Shown: positions 1-9,618 of the stretch, piece after piece
Position numbering within the stretch: the stretch's first letter is position 1
How the letters are laid out: each line of letters opens with the position of its first letter
From: Hornefia butyriciproducens
Lineage (GTDB): Bacteria > Bacillota > Clostridia > Peptostreptococcales > Anaerovoracaceae
DNA length: 64,000 bases
Assembly: GCF_009695915.1 (NCBI RefSeq)
Contig: NZ_VUMZ01000007.1
Span: forward strand, 62,001 to 126,000
Direction of reading: 5' to 3'
The notes under the pieces: generated by a model
Database searches by the model: none
Told to the model about the DNA's origin: nothing
What the model saw: the letters and a program-made list of their open reading frames with translations, nothing else
Translations under genes and position numbers: made by a program

Positions 1-298
1 CGCTTCCGCCGCCCACAGCCAGAATCCCGTTCAGTTCTCGATCGCGAATCACACGAACCGCTTTCCGGATAAGTTCACTGTCCGCATTGGCCGTCACACC
101 TCCCTGGGGCACCACCGTGCATCCGGCCTCTTCCAGACGCGCTGTCAGGCGCTGCCCCAGTCCGGTACGAAAAATACGCTCGCTTCCATACAGTAGCAGA
201 ATCCGATCCGCATACCGCTTCATCTGCATCCCCGCCTGTTCTTCAGCACCCTCTCCGAAAATGATCTCCGTGGGAATGCTCATCGTAAAATTATACAT
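1..298 (-). CDS. Iron-containing alcohol dehydrogenase, N-terminal part (runs off the window)
   Basis: This is the first ~99 codons of an iron-containing alcohol dehydrogenase, which interconverts alcohols and aldehydes with NAD(P)H in fermentation. Reading the minus strand from 298 gives a protein opening MYNFTMSIPTEIIFGEGAE, the usual start of the butanol dehydrogenase/YqhD branch. It ends at the window edge in the nucleotide-binding stretch ILAVGGGS, which is the family's GGGS motif. An ATG at 307 is in frame, but the GGGAG ribosome site at 308-312 touches it and lies 9 nt before the ATG at 298, so I prefer 298. The metal-binding C-terminal half is outside the window. The family call is firm; the substrate cannot be told. 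Confidence 0.85.
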   Translation of the reverse strand, partial: MYNFTMSIPTEIIFGEGAEEQAGMQMKRYADRILLLYGSERIFRTGLGQRLTARLEEAGCTVVPQGGVTANADSELIRKAVRVIRDRELNGILAVGGGS

Positions 299-420
299 TC
301 TATTCATCTCCCGTTGTCTTGATTTCAGGTCCGCGTCCCGCAACAGAACGCACCCCCTTTGCTACTATTAATGCAAGGGTTATGCCATCCCTCAATTCCT
401 CCGCGATTTCACGAGGCACA

Positions 421-472
421 AAAACAAAAAGCGAGGCGAATCCGCCGTTCCATTCGGATGCGTCTCACCTCA
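421..472 (-). terminator. Rho-independent terminator after pncB
   Basis: On the minus strand the arms GAGGTGA and TCGCCTC plus inner ATCCG/CGGAT form a hairpin, followed by GCTTTTTGTTTTTG. It lies about 110 nt past the pncB stop and ends the uvr-pncB block before the alcohol dehydrogenase gene. The rest of 299-583 shows no gene. Confidence 0.7.
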
Positions 473-583
473 CAAGTCATTTGTTTCCATATATTCTCCG
501 GGAGATATTGCAGCGATGCCGCATACAGTGCTCCGCCGGAGGCCGCGCCCCATCAGAGACTGCACTCTGCCGAAGCCTATTCT

Positions 584-2017
584 CTATCGGATATTATGCT
601 CCTCGATCAGATCGTTCTTGATGTTCCAGAGTTTCTGGGAAAGATCCACGTAATATGTCTGCGGATTTTCAAAGCGCAGGGTCTCCTCCCACAGTGTCTC
701 CATCTGCTCCGCGCAGTAATTCCGCACAGTCTCAATATCAGGACAGTCATAGACCTTTTCGCCGTGCCTGAAGAGCTGTACCCGCAGATTGCGGACATAG
801 AAGTTGTTCAGAGTCTTCTTTTTCCAGATGGCGTTCGGATCAAAGATCACATATCCGTCCTGCTCGGGGATGGTCTCGCCGTCCACCGTCAGCACATCCG
901 CCAGAGCCTTGTCGCTGTCTCTGTCATAGAGACGGTACAATGTCTTGAATCCCGGGTTTGTGATCTTTTCCACGTTCTCTGAAATCTTGATTTTCGGGAT
1001 GATCTTCCCGTCCTTCTCCAGCGCCGCCAGCTTGTATACGCCGCCGAACACCGGTTCAGACTTGGCGGTGATCAGCCGCTCGCCGACTCCGAAGGAGTCG
1101 ATCTGCGCGCCCTCCAGAATCACGTCACGGATCAGATATTCATCCAGAGAATTGGAAATGGTAATCGTACAGTCCTGCAGTCCGGCCTCGTCCAGCATCT
1201 TCCGCGCCCGCTTTGTGAGGTAGGCGATGTCGCCGGAATCAATGCGGATCCCCATCTTTTTCGGTTTCATCCCGTGGAATGCCCGGATCGCTGCAGGAAC
1301 TCCGGATTTCAGCACATTATAGGTATCCACCAGCAGAATGCAGTTGTTCGGATAGATCTCCGCGTATTTGATAAAGGCATCATATTCAGTCGGAAACATC
1401 TGCACCCAGCTGTGCGCCATGGTTCCCAGTGCCGGGATATGATGATCCCGATCCGAGATAGTGCAGGCCGTACCGCTGCAGCCTCCGATATATGCCGCTC
1501 TGGCGCCCATGTCCGCCGCCGTTGCACCGTGCGCCCGGCGGGAACCGAATTCCATAACCGGCCGTCCCTGCGCAGCACGGACGATTCGACTCGCCTTCGT
1601 GGCAATCAGACTCTGATGATTAATGATCAGAAGAATCATTGTCTCCACGAACTGCGCCTGAATGACAGGCCCCCGAACCGTCACAATCGGCTCATGAGGG
1701 AAAATTGGCGTCCCCTCCGGAACCGCCCAGACGTCACACTCGAATTTAAAATTCTTCAGATAATCCAGAAATTCCTCGCAGAAAATTCCCTTCCCTCTGA
1801 TATACGCGATATCTTCCTCTGTAAATTTCAAATTGTCCAGATATTCCACCAGCTGTTCGATACCGGCCATGATGGCATATCCGCCCTCATCCGGCACTCT
1901 GCGGAAGAACATGTCAAAATATGCAATATCGTTCATCATACCTGACTTCAGATATCCGTTTGCCATCGTAATTTCATAGAAATCCGTGAGCATCGTCAGG
2001 TTTTTTTCTTTAACCAT
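584..2017 (-). CDS. pncB: Nicotinate phosphoribosyltransferase
   Basis: Converts nicotinate and PRPP to nicotinate mononucleotide in the Preiss-Handler NAD salvage route, in the cytosol. The 477-residue protein has the family N-terminus (MLTDFYEITMANGYL near residues 9-23), the FFRRVPDEGGYAIMAG segment, a GSRRAHG phosphate-binding stretch and the GTACTISDRDHHIPALGTMA region. The length suits the Firmicutes form. The start at 2017 follows AAGGAG with an 8-nt spacer. It lies 80 nt after uvrA on the same strand, probably read through from it, and is followed by a terminator hairpin at 421-472. All expected regions are present and intact. Confidence 0.95.
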   Translation of the reverse strand: MVKEKNLTMLTDFYEITMANGYLKSGMMNDIAYFDMFFRRVPDEGGYAIMAGIEQLVEYLDNLKFTEEDIAYIRGKGIFCEEFLDYLKNFKFECDVWAVPEGTPIFPHEPIVTVRGPVIQAQFVETMILLIINHQSLIATKASRIVRAAQGRPVMEFGSRRAHGATAADMGARAAYIGGCSGTACTISDRDHHIPALGTMAHSWVQMFPTEYDAFIKYAEIYPNNCILLVDTYNVLKSGVPAAIRAFHGMKPKKMGIRIDSGDIAYLTKRARKMLDEAGLQDCTITISNSLDEYLIRDVILEGAQIDSFGVGERLITAKSEPVFGGVYKLAALEKDGKIIPKIKISENVEKITNPGFKTLYRLYDRDSDKALADVLTVDGETIPEQDGYVIFDPNAIWKKKTLNNFYVRNLRVQLFRHGEKVYDCPDIETVRNYCAEQMETLWEETLRFENPQTYYVDLSQKLWNIKNDLIEEHNIR

Positions 2018-2096
2018 TTGGTTTCTCCTTTTGGTTACTTCGTGTTCAATGTATTCCCGGCGATCTTGTCATGCCGGCTCTGCCCACCATTATACT

Positions 2097-4928
2097 CTAC
2101 TTAAGCATTTTCTTCAAGAACTGTCCGGTATAGGACGTTTCACACGCCGCGACCTCCTCCGGCGTACCCGTCGCAACGATGGTCCCGCCGCGGTCTCCGC
2201 CGTCCGGCCCCAGATCGATAATGTGATCCGCCCGCTTGATCACGTCAAGATTATGCTCGATAACCACCACTGTATTTCCCGCGTCGGTCAGCTTGTCCAG
2301 CACGGCCAGGAGTTTATCCACATCCGCGAAGTGGAGCCCCGTCGTGGGCTCATCCAGGATGTACAAAGTCTTCCCGGTGCTGCGCTTCGACAGCTCTGTC
2401 GCCAGTTTGACTCTCTGTGCCTCTCCGCCGGACAACTGGGTAGAGGGCTGACCAAGCTTGATATAGTCCAGACCGACCTCGTTCAGCGTATCCAGCTGAC
2501 GTTTGACCGACGGAATATTCCTGAAAAAATCCAGTGCTTCCGCTACGCTCATATCCAGAACATCAAATATGCTTTTGTCCTTGTATTTCACCTCAAGGGT
2601 CTCCCGGTTATACCGCTTCCCGTGACATACCTCACAGGGCACATAAACATCCGGCAGGAAATGCATCTCAATCTTGATTATCCCGTCTCCGTTGCACGCC
2701 TCACACCGGCCGCCTTTGACATTGAAGCTGAAGCGTCCCTTCTCGAAGCCCCGCATCTTAGCTTCCGGGAGACTCGCGAACAGATCCCGGATATGAGTGA
2801 ACATTCCTGTATAGGTTGCCGGATTGGAACGGGGCGTGCGTCCGATAGGCGACTGGTCGATGTCGATTACCTTGTCGATATTCTCCAGCCCCAGAATCTC
2901 GTCGAATTTCCCGGCCTCCTGCTGAGACCGGTTGATAACGCGGGAAGCTCCCTTGTTCAGGATCTCGTTAATCAAACTGCTCTTTCCGGAGCCGGAAACG
3001 CCGGTCACACAGACGAATTTCCCCAGCGGGATCTCCACATCAATGTGCTTCAGATTATTCTCCGCCGCACCCCGGATGATAATTTTCTTTCCGTTTCCGG
3101 GCCGGCGCGCCAGGGGAACCGCGATTTTCCGTCTGCCCGACAGATACTGCCCCGTAATCGACTCTTCGCAGGCGCAGATGTCCTTCACCGTTCCCTGTGC
3201 CACCAGCCGTCCACCATAGATCCCCGCTCCGGGACCGATGTCGATAATATGATCCGCGGCATACATGGTATCCTCGTCGTGCTCCACCACGATCAGCGTG
3301 TTTCCCAGATCAGTAAGGTGTCGCAGCGTCGCAAGGAGTTTATCGTTGTCCTTCTGATGAAGGCCGATGGAAGGCTCATCCAGGATGTACAAAACCCCGG
3401 TCAGACCGGAGCCGATCTGCGTTGCCAGGCGGATGCGCTGCGCCTCGCCGCCGGACAGTGTTCCTGCCGCACGGCTCAGAGTCAGATAATCCAGTCCCAC
3501 ATTGACAAGGAAATGCAGCCGTTCATGGATTTCCTTCAGAATCTGACGTCCGATCATCCGATCCTTATCCGACAGTTCCATGTTATCCACAAAATCCAGC
3601 GCCCGGCGTACTGACATATCCGACAGCTCCGCAATGTTGCAGCCGCCCACGGTGACTGCCAGCACCTCCGGTTTCAGCCTCTGTCCCTTACAATCAGGAC
3701 ACTGCTTTGTTACCATGAATTTACTCATCCGCTCCTTGAAGAAATCCGATCCCGTCTCCCTGTAACGGCGTTCCACATTGCTGATCAGACCTTCAAACGG
3801 ATGGTTACGTTTCTGCGTCTTACCGGTGCTGCTCACATAGGTATATTTGACATTGCGGTTTCCGGTGCCGTAAAGAATCTCCCGACGGAATTTCTCTGGA
3901 AGCTCCCGGAATGGAACGCTGAGATCCACGCCTTCCTGCTCTGCAAGCACCCGTACGATATTTTTGTAGAAGCCGCTGAATTCCATGGTGGCATAGATGC
4001 GCTTCAGCGCTCCCCTCAGGATGCTTTTGTCCATATCGATCATGGTTTCCGGCACGATTTTCTCTGTGAAACCCAGTCCGCTGCAGGTCTCACATGCGCC
4101 GAAGGGACTGTTGAAGGAAAACATCCTCGGTTCCAGCTCTTCAATGCTGGCTCCGTGCTCCGGGCATGCGAGCTTGGTGGAAAAAGTCTGTTCCTTTTCA
4201 TAATCCTGATGTCTGAGCCAGGCGTTCACCAGCCCCTCGCCCTCCTTCATGGCCAGCTCCACAGCCTCTGAAATGCGGCCCTCCTGACCGGGCTTCACCA
4301 CCACACGGTCGATGACGATTTCAATCGTATGGCGGAATTTTTTATCCAGCCGGATCTCATCCTCATCCACCGAAAGCGTTTCTCCGTCCACCCGGACGCG
4401 GGTATAGCCCTCTCTGCGGATGCGGTCCAGAATCCGGACGTGCTCCCCCTTCCTCTGGCGTACAACCGGCGCCATAATCATGACACGGGTTCCCTCCGGC
4501 CAGGACATGATGGCGTCGACGATCTGATCCACAGTCTGAGAAGAAATCGGCCGTCCGCATACCGGGCAGTGAGGCTTCCCGATCCGTGCGTAGAGAAGAC
4601 GGAGATAATCGTGGATTTCCGTTACCGTACCGACTGTGGAGCGCGGATTCTTGCTGGTTGTCTTCTGGTCAATAGAGATGGCCGGTGACAGACCACTGAT
4701 AAACTCCACATCCGGTTTGTCCATCTGGCCCAGAAACTGTCGGGCGTAAGAGGACAGACTTTCCACATATCTCCGCTGTCCCTCAGCGTAGATCGTGTCA
4801 AACGCAAGGGAGGACTTCCCGGAACCGGAAAGCCCTGTCATCACCACCAGCTTATTTTTCGGTATTGTCACGTCAAGGTGCTGCAGATTGTTTTCATTGG
4901 CACCCTTGACGATGATTTCATTTTCCAT
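2097..4928 (-). CDS. uvrA: Excinuclease ABC subunit A
   Basis: DNA-damage recognition ATPase of nucleotide excision repair; it works as a dimer with UvrB. The 943-residue product has two ABC ATPase modules. The first Walker A is GLSGSGKSS at 32-40 and the second is GVSGSGKSS in the C-terminal half. There are two LSGGEAQR signatures. CxxC zinc motifs are seen in CPVCGR, CETCSG, CPDCKG and the pair CEACNG/CEVCHG. The start at 4928 has an AAGGGGAATTAA ribosome site. It begins 25 nt after the uvrB stop, so the two are cotranscribed. No LexA-type box was recognised upstream of the pair. Confidence 0.98.
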   Translation of the reverse strand: MENEIIVKGANENNLQHLDVTIPKNKLVVMTGLSGSGKSSLAFDTIYAEGQRRYVESLSSYARQFLGQMDKPDVEFISGLSPAISIDQKTTSKNPRSTVGTVTEIHDYLRLLYARIGKPHCPVCGRPISSQTVDQIVDAIMSWPEGTRVMIMAPVVRQRKGEHVRILDRIRREGYTRVRVDGETLSVDEDEIRLDKKFRHTIEIVIDRVVVKPGQEGRISEAVELAMKEGEGLVNAWLRHQDYEKEQTFSTKLACPEHGASIEELEPRMFSFNSPFGACETCSGLGFTEKIVPETMIDMDKSILRGALKRIYATMEFSGFYKNIVRVLAEQEGVDLSVPFRELPEKFRREILYGTGNRNVKYTYVSSTGKTQKRNHPFEGLISNVERRYRETGSDFFKERMSKFMVTKQCPDCKGQRLKPEVLAVTVGGCNIAELSDMSVRRALDFVDNMELSDKDRMIGRQILKEIHERLHFLVNVGLDYLTLSRAAGTLSGGEAQRIRLATQIGSGLTGVLYILDEPSIGLHQKDNDKLLATLRHLTDLGNTLIVVEHDEDTMYAADHIIDIGPGAGIYGGRLVAQGTVKDICACEESITGQYLSGRRKIAVPLARRPGNGKKIIIRGAAENNLKHIDVEIPLGKFVCVTGVSGSGKSSLINEILNKGASRVINRSQQEAGKFDEILGLENIDKVIDIDQSPIGRTPRSNPATYTGMFTHIRDLFASLPEAKMRGFEKGRFSFNVKGGRCEACNGDGIIKIEMHFLPDVYVPCEVCHGKRYNRETLEVKYKDKSIFDVLDMSVAEALDFFRNIPSVKRQLDTLNEVGLDYIKLGQPSTQLSGGEAQRVKLATELSKRSTGKTLYILDEPTTGLHFADVDKLLAVLDKLTDAGNTVVVIEHNLDVIKRADHIIDLGPDGGDRGGTIVATGTPEEVAACETSYTGQFLKKMLK

Positions 4929-4952
4929 TTAATTCCCCTTTTCCACCGGCTT

Positions 4953-6923
4953 TCACAGCCTGCTTGACTTATATTCAAAAATTCGGTCGCGGAGTTCGGC
5001 CGCTCTCTCAAACTGCAGATCGTCTGCGGCCTGTCGCATCTCCTTCTCCATCTCCTCCAGGTATTTTCTGAGTTCCCGGGTCGTCAGTTCTTCAGGCTTC
5101 TTTCCTTTGTAGCCCTTTTCCTCCGCGGGACGCGTAGCCTCAATCACAGCCCGGACGGATTTCTCGATGCTCCGCGGCGTGATCCCGTGCTCCTCATTGT
5201 ATCTCTGTTGTATGCTCCGGCGCCGTTCTGTCTCATCAATGGCGGCCCGCATTGCCTTACTGATGGAATCCCCGTACATGACGACATGTCCGTTCACGTT
5301 TCTGGCCGCACGTCCGATGGTCTGAATCAGCGAGGTCTCCGTCCTCAGGAATCCTTCCTTGTCCGCGTCGAGGATAGCCACCAGCGTCACCTCGGGAATA
5401 TCCAGACCCTCTCTCAGCAGGTTGATCCCCACCAGAACGTCGAATTCCCCCAGACGCAGATCGCGAATGATTTCCAGCCGTTCCAGCGTATCGACCTCCG
5501 AATGCAGATAGCGGGTGCGAATCCCCGCATTCACCAGATAATCCGTCAGGCTTTCCGCCATCTTCTTTGTCAGCGTAGTCACAAAGGCCTTTCCGCCTCC
5601 GGCAATCGTTGTGTTCAGCTCACTGATCAGATCGTCAATCTGCCCCTCCGTTGGACGGACGTCGATCTCCGGATCCAGCAGCCCCGTAGGCCGGATCACC
5701 TGCTCCGCGGTAATACCGTCGGAATGCTCCCGCTCATAGGCTGCGGGCGTGGCGCTGACGAACAAAATCTGGTTCACCAGAGTCTCCCACTCCTCGAATT
5801 TCAGCGGACGGTTGTCCAGCGCCGAAGGCAGCCGGAAACCGAAATCTACCAACGACTGTTTCCTGGAACGATCGCCCGCATACATGGCTCGCAGCTGCGG
5901 GAGCATGACATGAGACTCATCAATCATCACGATAAAGTCCTCCGGAAAGTAATCCATCAGCGTATAGGGGCGGGAGCCGGGCGGCAGTCCGTTCAGATGC
6001 CGGGAATAGTTTTCAATGCCCTTGCAGGTGCCGATCTCCCGGAGCATCTCCATGTCATACCGTGTTCTCTGCTCGATGCGCTGCGCCTCCAGCAGTTTTC
6101 CCCTGTCTTTAAAGTAGCGGATCCGTTCCTCCAGTTCTTCCTCGATGGTTCCCATGGCGCGTTCCATATTTTCCGGCGAGGTCACATAGTGGGTTGCCGG
6201 ATAAATTGCCACATGGTTCCGCAGACCGACAATTTCACCGGTTACAGGATTAAGCTCCTTGATGGTCTCAATCTCATCGCCGAACAGCTCGATGCGCACC
6301 GCATTGTTCGCACCCGCTGGGAAGACATCCAGAATATCTCCTCTGGCGCGAAAGCTGCCGCGCTCCAGCACCATATCGTTTCTCGTATACTGGATATCCA
6401 CCAGTTTCCGCAGAATCTCGTCCCGGGACTTCTCCATTCCGGGGCGCAGAGAAATCATCTGGTTCTCATAGTCGAACGGACTTCCCAGTCCGTAAATGCA
6501 GGAAACGCTGGCAACGATGATCACATCCCGGCGCTCAAAAAGAGCCGCGGTGGCACTGTGCCTCAGCTTTTCGATTTCATCGTTAATCTCCGAGTCTTTC
6601 TCAATATACGTGTCGGTGGACGGCACGTAAGCCTCCGGCTGATAATAGTCATAATAGCTGACAAAGTATTCTACGGCGTTTTCCGGAAAAAACTCCCTGA
6701 ATTCGCCGTGCAGCTGCGCCGCCAGCGTCTTGTTATGAGAAATGATCAGAGTCGGACGCTGCATCTGTTCGATGACGTTCGCCATCGTAAAGGTTTTGCC
6801 GGAGCCGGTGACTCCCAGCAGCGTCTGACATCTTTTTCCCGACCGGAATCCCTCCACCAGCTTTTCGATTGCCTGAGGCTGATCGCCGGTGGGTCTGTAA
6901 TCCGAATGAATTCTGAAATCCAA
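4953..6923 (-). CDS. uvrB: Excinuclease ABC subunit B
   Basis: Damage-verifying helicase-like subunit of nucleotide excision repair that receives DNA from UvrA and recruits UvrC. It carries Walker [13 protein letters not shown], the beta-hairpin segment [15 protein letters not shown], helicase motifs ([13 protein letters not shown]) and a C-terminal UVR domain ending [14 protein letters not shown] place the start at the TTG at 6923 ([17 protein letters not shown], 656 aa). It follows AAAGGAAACAGG and gives the normal family N-terminus, whereas a longer reading to 6989 would add residues inside folD. It lies 31 nt after folD and 24 nt before uvrA. UvrC is not in the window. Confidence 0.97.
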   Translation of the reverse strand: MDFRIHSDYRPTGDQPQAIEKLVEGFRSGKRCQTLLGVTGSGKTFTMANVIEQMQRPTLIISHNKTLAAQLHGEFREFFPENAVEYFVSYYDYYQPEAYVPSTDTYIEKDSEINDEIEKLRHSATAALFERRDVIIVASVSCIYGLGSPFDYENQMISLRPGMEKSRDEILRKLVDIQYTRNDMVLERGSFRARGDILDVFPAGANNAVRIELFGDEIETIKELNPVTGEIVGLRNHVAIYPATHYVTSPENMERAMGTIEEELEERIRYFKDRGKLLEAQRIEQRTRYDMEMLREIGTCKGIENYSRHLNGLPPGSRPYTLMDYFPEDFIVMIDESHVMLPQLRAMYAGDRSRKQSLVDFGFRLPSALDNRPLKFEEWETLVNQILFVSATPAAYEREHSDGITAEQVIRPTGLLDPEIDVRPTEGQIDDLISELNTTIAGGGKAFVTTLTKKMAESLTDYLVNAGIRTRYLHSEVDTLERLEIIRDLRLGEFDVLVGINLLREGLDIPEVTLVAILDADKEGFLRTETSLIQTIGRAARNVNGHVVMYGDSISKAMRAAIDETERRRSIQQRYNEEHGITPRSIEKSVRAVIEATRPAEEKGYKGKKPEELTTRELRKYLEEMEKEMRQAADDLQFERAAELRDRIFEYKSSRL

Positions 6924-6954
6924 CCTGTTTCCTTTCTTACTGCGCTGCGGTTCG

Positions 6955-7809
6955 CTACTTCGCCAGTATCTGCGCGGCACGCACAACATGGGCGGCCAGC
7001 ACAGATGTCGTCACTCCTCCGACACCGCCCGGCACCGGGCTGATGGCGGCCGCTTTTTTTGAAACTCCCGAAAAATCCACATCTCCACAGAGTTTGCCCG
7101 CTTCGTTCACATTAATTCCGACGTCCGCTACAACCGCTCCTTCGGAGACCATATCCGCGGTTATCATGCCGGCCCGCCCCGCAGCTGCGGCAATCACCTC
7201 TGCCTGTCGGCAGGCGCCGGGCAGATCCTTTGTACGAGTGTGGCACATCGTCACCGTCGCGTTCTTCTTCAGGAGCATCATGGCCAGCGGCTTCCCCACC
7301 ACCATGCTGCGCCCCACCACGGTGACACGCTTTCCACTCAGCTCTATCCCGTAAAAATCAAGCATTTCCATCACGGCTTCCGCAGTGCACGGCGCATGTC
7401 CGTCTGAATCTCCGCCGAACACCTTGGCGATATTGACCGGACTCATACAGTCCACGTCCTTGATCGGGTTAATCATTCCGGCAATCTCCTCTTCATCCAG
7501 AGTGGGAGGGAGCGGCCGGAAGAGCATAATTCCGTGAACGTCCGGATTATCATTGACACTGCGGAAAGCATCCGCGAAATCCTTCTGACTGATGTCCTCC
7601 GGAAGTTCGGTGACATCCATACGGATTCCGACGCTCTCCATTCTCTTGCGTGCACCCCGTTCATACGCCAGATCGTCCGGACGTGCGCCGACCCGGATAA
7701 TATTAATCACCGGTTCTATACCCTGAGTTTTCAGTTCTGTAACATCCTGAAGTATTTTTTCTTTCATGGCGGCAATTACCTCCGCCCCTTTCATTATCAT
7801 TCCTGCCAT
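6955..7809 (-). CDS. folD: Bifunctional methylenetetrahydrofolate dehydrogenase/cyclohydrolase, divergent FolD
   Basis: Member of the FolD family, which oxidises 5,10-methylene-THF and hydrolyses the methenyl form in one-carbon metabolism. The start at 7809 ([11 protein letters not shown], 284 aa) has an AGGAGGAGACAA ribosome site; an ATG at 7830 lacks one. The nucleotide-binding part ([19 protein letters not shown]) is clear. Three usually conserved spots differ from textbook FolD. YxxxK reads Y49-ERG-A53, with the nearest lysine at K55; QLPLP is FRPLPP; and PGGVGPMT is PGGVGGVTT. This resembles a divergent clostridial subgroup rather than decay, since the frame is intact. Whether both activities remain is uncertain. 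It precedes uvrB by 31 nt. Confidence 0.92.
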   Translation of the reverse strand: MAGMIMKGAEVIAAMKEKILQDVTELKTQGIEPVINIIRVGARPDDLAYERGARKRMESVGIRMDVTELPEDISQKDFADAFRSVNDNPDVHGIMLFRPLPPTLDEEEIAGMINPIKDVDCMSPVNIAKVFGGDSDGHAPCTAEAVMEMLDFYGIELSGKRVTVVGRSMVVGKPLAMMLLKKNATVTMCHTRTKDLPGACRQAEVIAAAAGRAGMITADMVSEGAVVADVGINVNEAGKLCGDVDFSGVSKKAAAISPVPGGVGGVTTSVLAAHVVRAAQILAK

Positions 7810-7938
7810 TTGTCTCCTCCTGCCTGACATTCGGTTTCATATGTTTATTAACGGTTTCTCCCGTCGCTCTCCTGCCCGCGGTTTTTAACCAACTTACTGA
7901 CAGCGTGTCTGCCGCAACGTCTTGACGCTGGCAGCGCC

Positions 7939-8835
7939 TCACTCCCGCGGTCTCGAATAGAAATGTCCGGCCAGACGTTCTGTTTTCAGCACATTGATGA
8001 ATGCATGGGGATCCACTTCGTGAATCTCCCGGATCAGCATCGGTGCCTGATCTGCACCGATAACCGAGTATATCATGTGCTTTGTGGTTTCCCGGAAAAA
8101 GCCTTCGCCCCGGAACAGCGTCGCATCATGGTGCGTAAGAATGCTGATCTTATCATAGACAGACTCCGGCATATCGGTAATCACGATGAGAGTCAACTGG
8201 TTATATCGCTTGAACAGATTCTGAATGACCTGTGTCGTAACGAACTGGAAAATTATGGAATACAGGGCTTTGTCCCACCCGAAAAAGATACCCGCGAGGC
8301 TCAGAATCACAACGTTGCCGGCCAGTATATAATTCCATGCATTGATTCCCTTCCGTTCCAGCAGAACAATGGAAATGAAGTCCGTTCCACCGCCGCTGGC
8401 GTCCATCCAGAGACACAGAACGATGGTCATTCCGTTGATGAGACCGCCGAAGATACAGATCAGAAGCACATCATAGGTGATGGGAATCGCCGGAATCGCA
8501 TCGGTCAGTACACTGGACAATATTGTAAAGTACATTGAGTAAAATGTGAACTTTTTTCCGAGGTACCGCAGCCCCAGATAAATCGGAAAGATATTCAGTG
8601 GCAGAAAAACCGCAGAATATGCCAGCTTCAGACCCAAATATTTGTCGGTCAGCCGTATGATCAGCAGCGCCGCGCCGGAAAAACCTCCGGGAAACAGATC
8701 CGCCGTATCGACGAAACTGTTCAGATTGAAGGCCGATAAAAGTGCCGCAGCAGAGATGACCAGAATCCGCAGAACCTCCCGGCGGAGCTTCTGTTTTCTC
8801 GTCAGCGGTTCCCTGGGTGTCCTATGGGAAAACAT
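7939..8835 (-). CDS. YitT family membrane protein with C-terminal DUF2179 domain
   Basis: Integral membrane protein of unproven function. Residues about 20-200 hold a run of hydrophobic segments (for example LVISAAALLSAFNLNSFV and VLLICIFGGLINGMTIVL). They include the family stretch DASGGGTDFISIVLLERKGI. Residues about 215-298 form a soluble domain, LTLIVITDMPESVYDKI to VLKTERLAGHFYSR, matching DUF2179. The 298-residue length is normal for YitT proteins. The start ATG overlaps the stop of the upstream YbaK gene (TAATG), so the two are translationally coupled. Some relatives have been proposed as transporters, but nothing here indicates a substrate. Confidence 0.9.
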   Translation of the reverse strand: MFSHRTPREPLTRKQKLRREVLRILVISAAALLSAFNLNSFVDTADLFPGGFSGAALLIIRLTDKYLGLKLAYSAVFLPLNIFPIYLGLRYLGKKFTFYSMYFTILSSVLTDAIPAIPITYDVLLICIFGGLINGMTIVLCLWMDASGGGTDFISIVLLERKGINAWNYILAGNVVILSLAGIFFGWDKALYSIIFQFVTTQVIQNLFKRYNQLTLIVITDMPESVYDKISILTHHDATLFRGEGFFRETTKHMIYSVIGADQAPMLIREIHEVDPHAFINVLKTERLAGHFYSRPRE

Positions 8836-9323
8836 TACTGAACCTCCGGTAATTTACTGACGTCGATCCATTCCAGCGCCCGGGAATACCGGAACAGTTC
8901 GTCCGGGCTGAGTTCTATCGCGCTGTTCGAACTGCCGCAGGCCGGGAAAACTGTGTCGAAGCGTTTCAGGGATTCGTCACAGTAAATACGGACGTCCGGA
9001 TTGTCCACCGCAAAGGCGCAGACTCCGCCGACAGCGTGCCCTGTCAGCTCCAGCACCTTCTCTGCGCTCAGCATCTTCGCCTTGTGTCCGAAGGTCTGTT
9101 TGAACTTCTGATTGCTGACACGCGCGTCTCCCGCAAACTGAATCAGAATGCAGGCATCCTCCTGGTCAGGAACCTGAAACGACAGCGTCTTACAGATGCG
9201 GGCTCCCTCGACTCCCACCGCCTGCGCCGCGAGCTCCACGGTCGCGCTGGAAACGTCGAACTCCCGGATGCGGTCCTCTAGACCGAACTGACGGAAATAT
9301 TCTTTTACCTTATCGATTGCCAT
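8835..9323 (-). CDS. YbaK/EbsC family aminoacyl-tRNA deacylase
   Basis: Small cytosolic editing-domain protein of the YbaK/ProX superfamily, which hydrolyses mischarged aminoacyl-tRNAs such as Cys-tRNA(Pro). The start at 9323 (MAIDKVKEYFRQFGLEDRI, 162 aa) follows GGGAGGCAGTT; an upstream in-frame ATG has no ribosome site. Family features are the early lysine-containing strand ICKTLSFQV, the FKQTFGHKAKMLSAEKV helix and the GHAVGGVCAF glycine-rich turn. It overlaps the YitT gene by the TAATG junction. The exact tRNA substrate (EbsC-like rather than canonical YbaK) cannot be set from the sequence. Confidence 0.9.
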   Translation of the reverse strand: MAIDKVKEYFRQFGLEDRIREFDVSSATVELAAQAVGVEGARICKTLSFQVPDQEDACILIQFAGDARVSNQKFKQTFGHKAKMLSAEKVLELTGHAVGGVCAFAVDNPDVRIYCDESLKRFDTVFPACGSSNSAIELSPDELFRYSRALEWIDVSKLPEVQ

Positions 9324-9414
9324 AACTGCCTCCCGTATGAACAATGCCTGTGCATCAAACACGATTATTATATCACAGTCCTCCTGATTATTCATCGGCA
9401 AAAGACAATATTCG

Positions 9415-9443
9415 TTGACACATTTTATTCAGACAATTATAAT
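9415..9443 (+). promoter_or_regulatory. Consensus sigma-A promoter abutting structured repeat A
   Basis: TTGACA at 9415-9420 and TATAAT at 9438-9443 are separated by exactly 17 bp, a perfect housekeeping promoter pointing at the symporter gene. The expected start point near 9450 lies inside the left arm of the repeat. The mRNA leader would therefore contain almost the whole structured element. Confidence 0.85.
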
Positions 9444-9591
9444 TAGTGCATGCTTATTAAGTCCCCGTCGGACTTAACCGGCGCTGATAGCGGTTCGTCC
9501 GCAGCGCCCCGGCGCACAATCCGCGGCAAACTGTATGGCGTGCTGTGCGCCGGCATGCACTAATTGATGCATACTTTTTAAACGAGCATTA
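9441..9591 (+). repeat. Structured repeat element, copy A (first cloverleaf module plus a remnant of the second)
   Basis: Perfect 13-bp outer arms AATTAGTGCATGC (9441-9453) and GCATGCACTAATT (9553-9565) enclose three hairpins. These are TTAAGTCC/GGACTTAA, GGCGCT/AGCGCC and GGCGCACA/TGTGCGCC. Sequence after 9565 (TTGATGC to GAGCATTA) looks like the collapsed outer stem of the second module found in full copies. The outer arms differ from copy B (TAGTGTCTGCC) by paired changes that keep pairing. The element lies 27 bp before the symporter start. The region 9324-9440 otherwise holds only the promoter. Confidence 0.8.
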
Positions 9592-9618
9592 CTTTGAAAA
9601 ACGGAGGAGTTTATTATT

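Noticed and set aside
1986-3614. Long plus-strand open frame (542 codons) opposite uvrA
   Set aside because: It is antisense to a certain gene, has no family features or ribosome site, and arises from the GC-rich third positions of uvrA.
5187-7043. Long plus-strand open frame (618 codons) opposite uvrB
   Set aside because: Same reason: the minus-strand uvrB reading is certain and this frame has no recognisable protein.
9441-9591. tRNA gene in the cloverleaf-like element
   Set aside because: The stems have wrong lengths, there is no T-loop GTTCRANNC or anticodon arm, and the size is too large.
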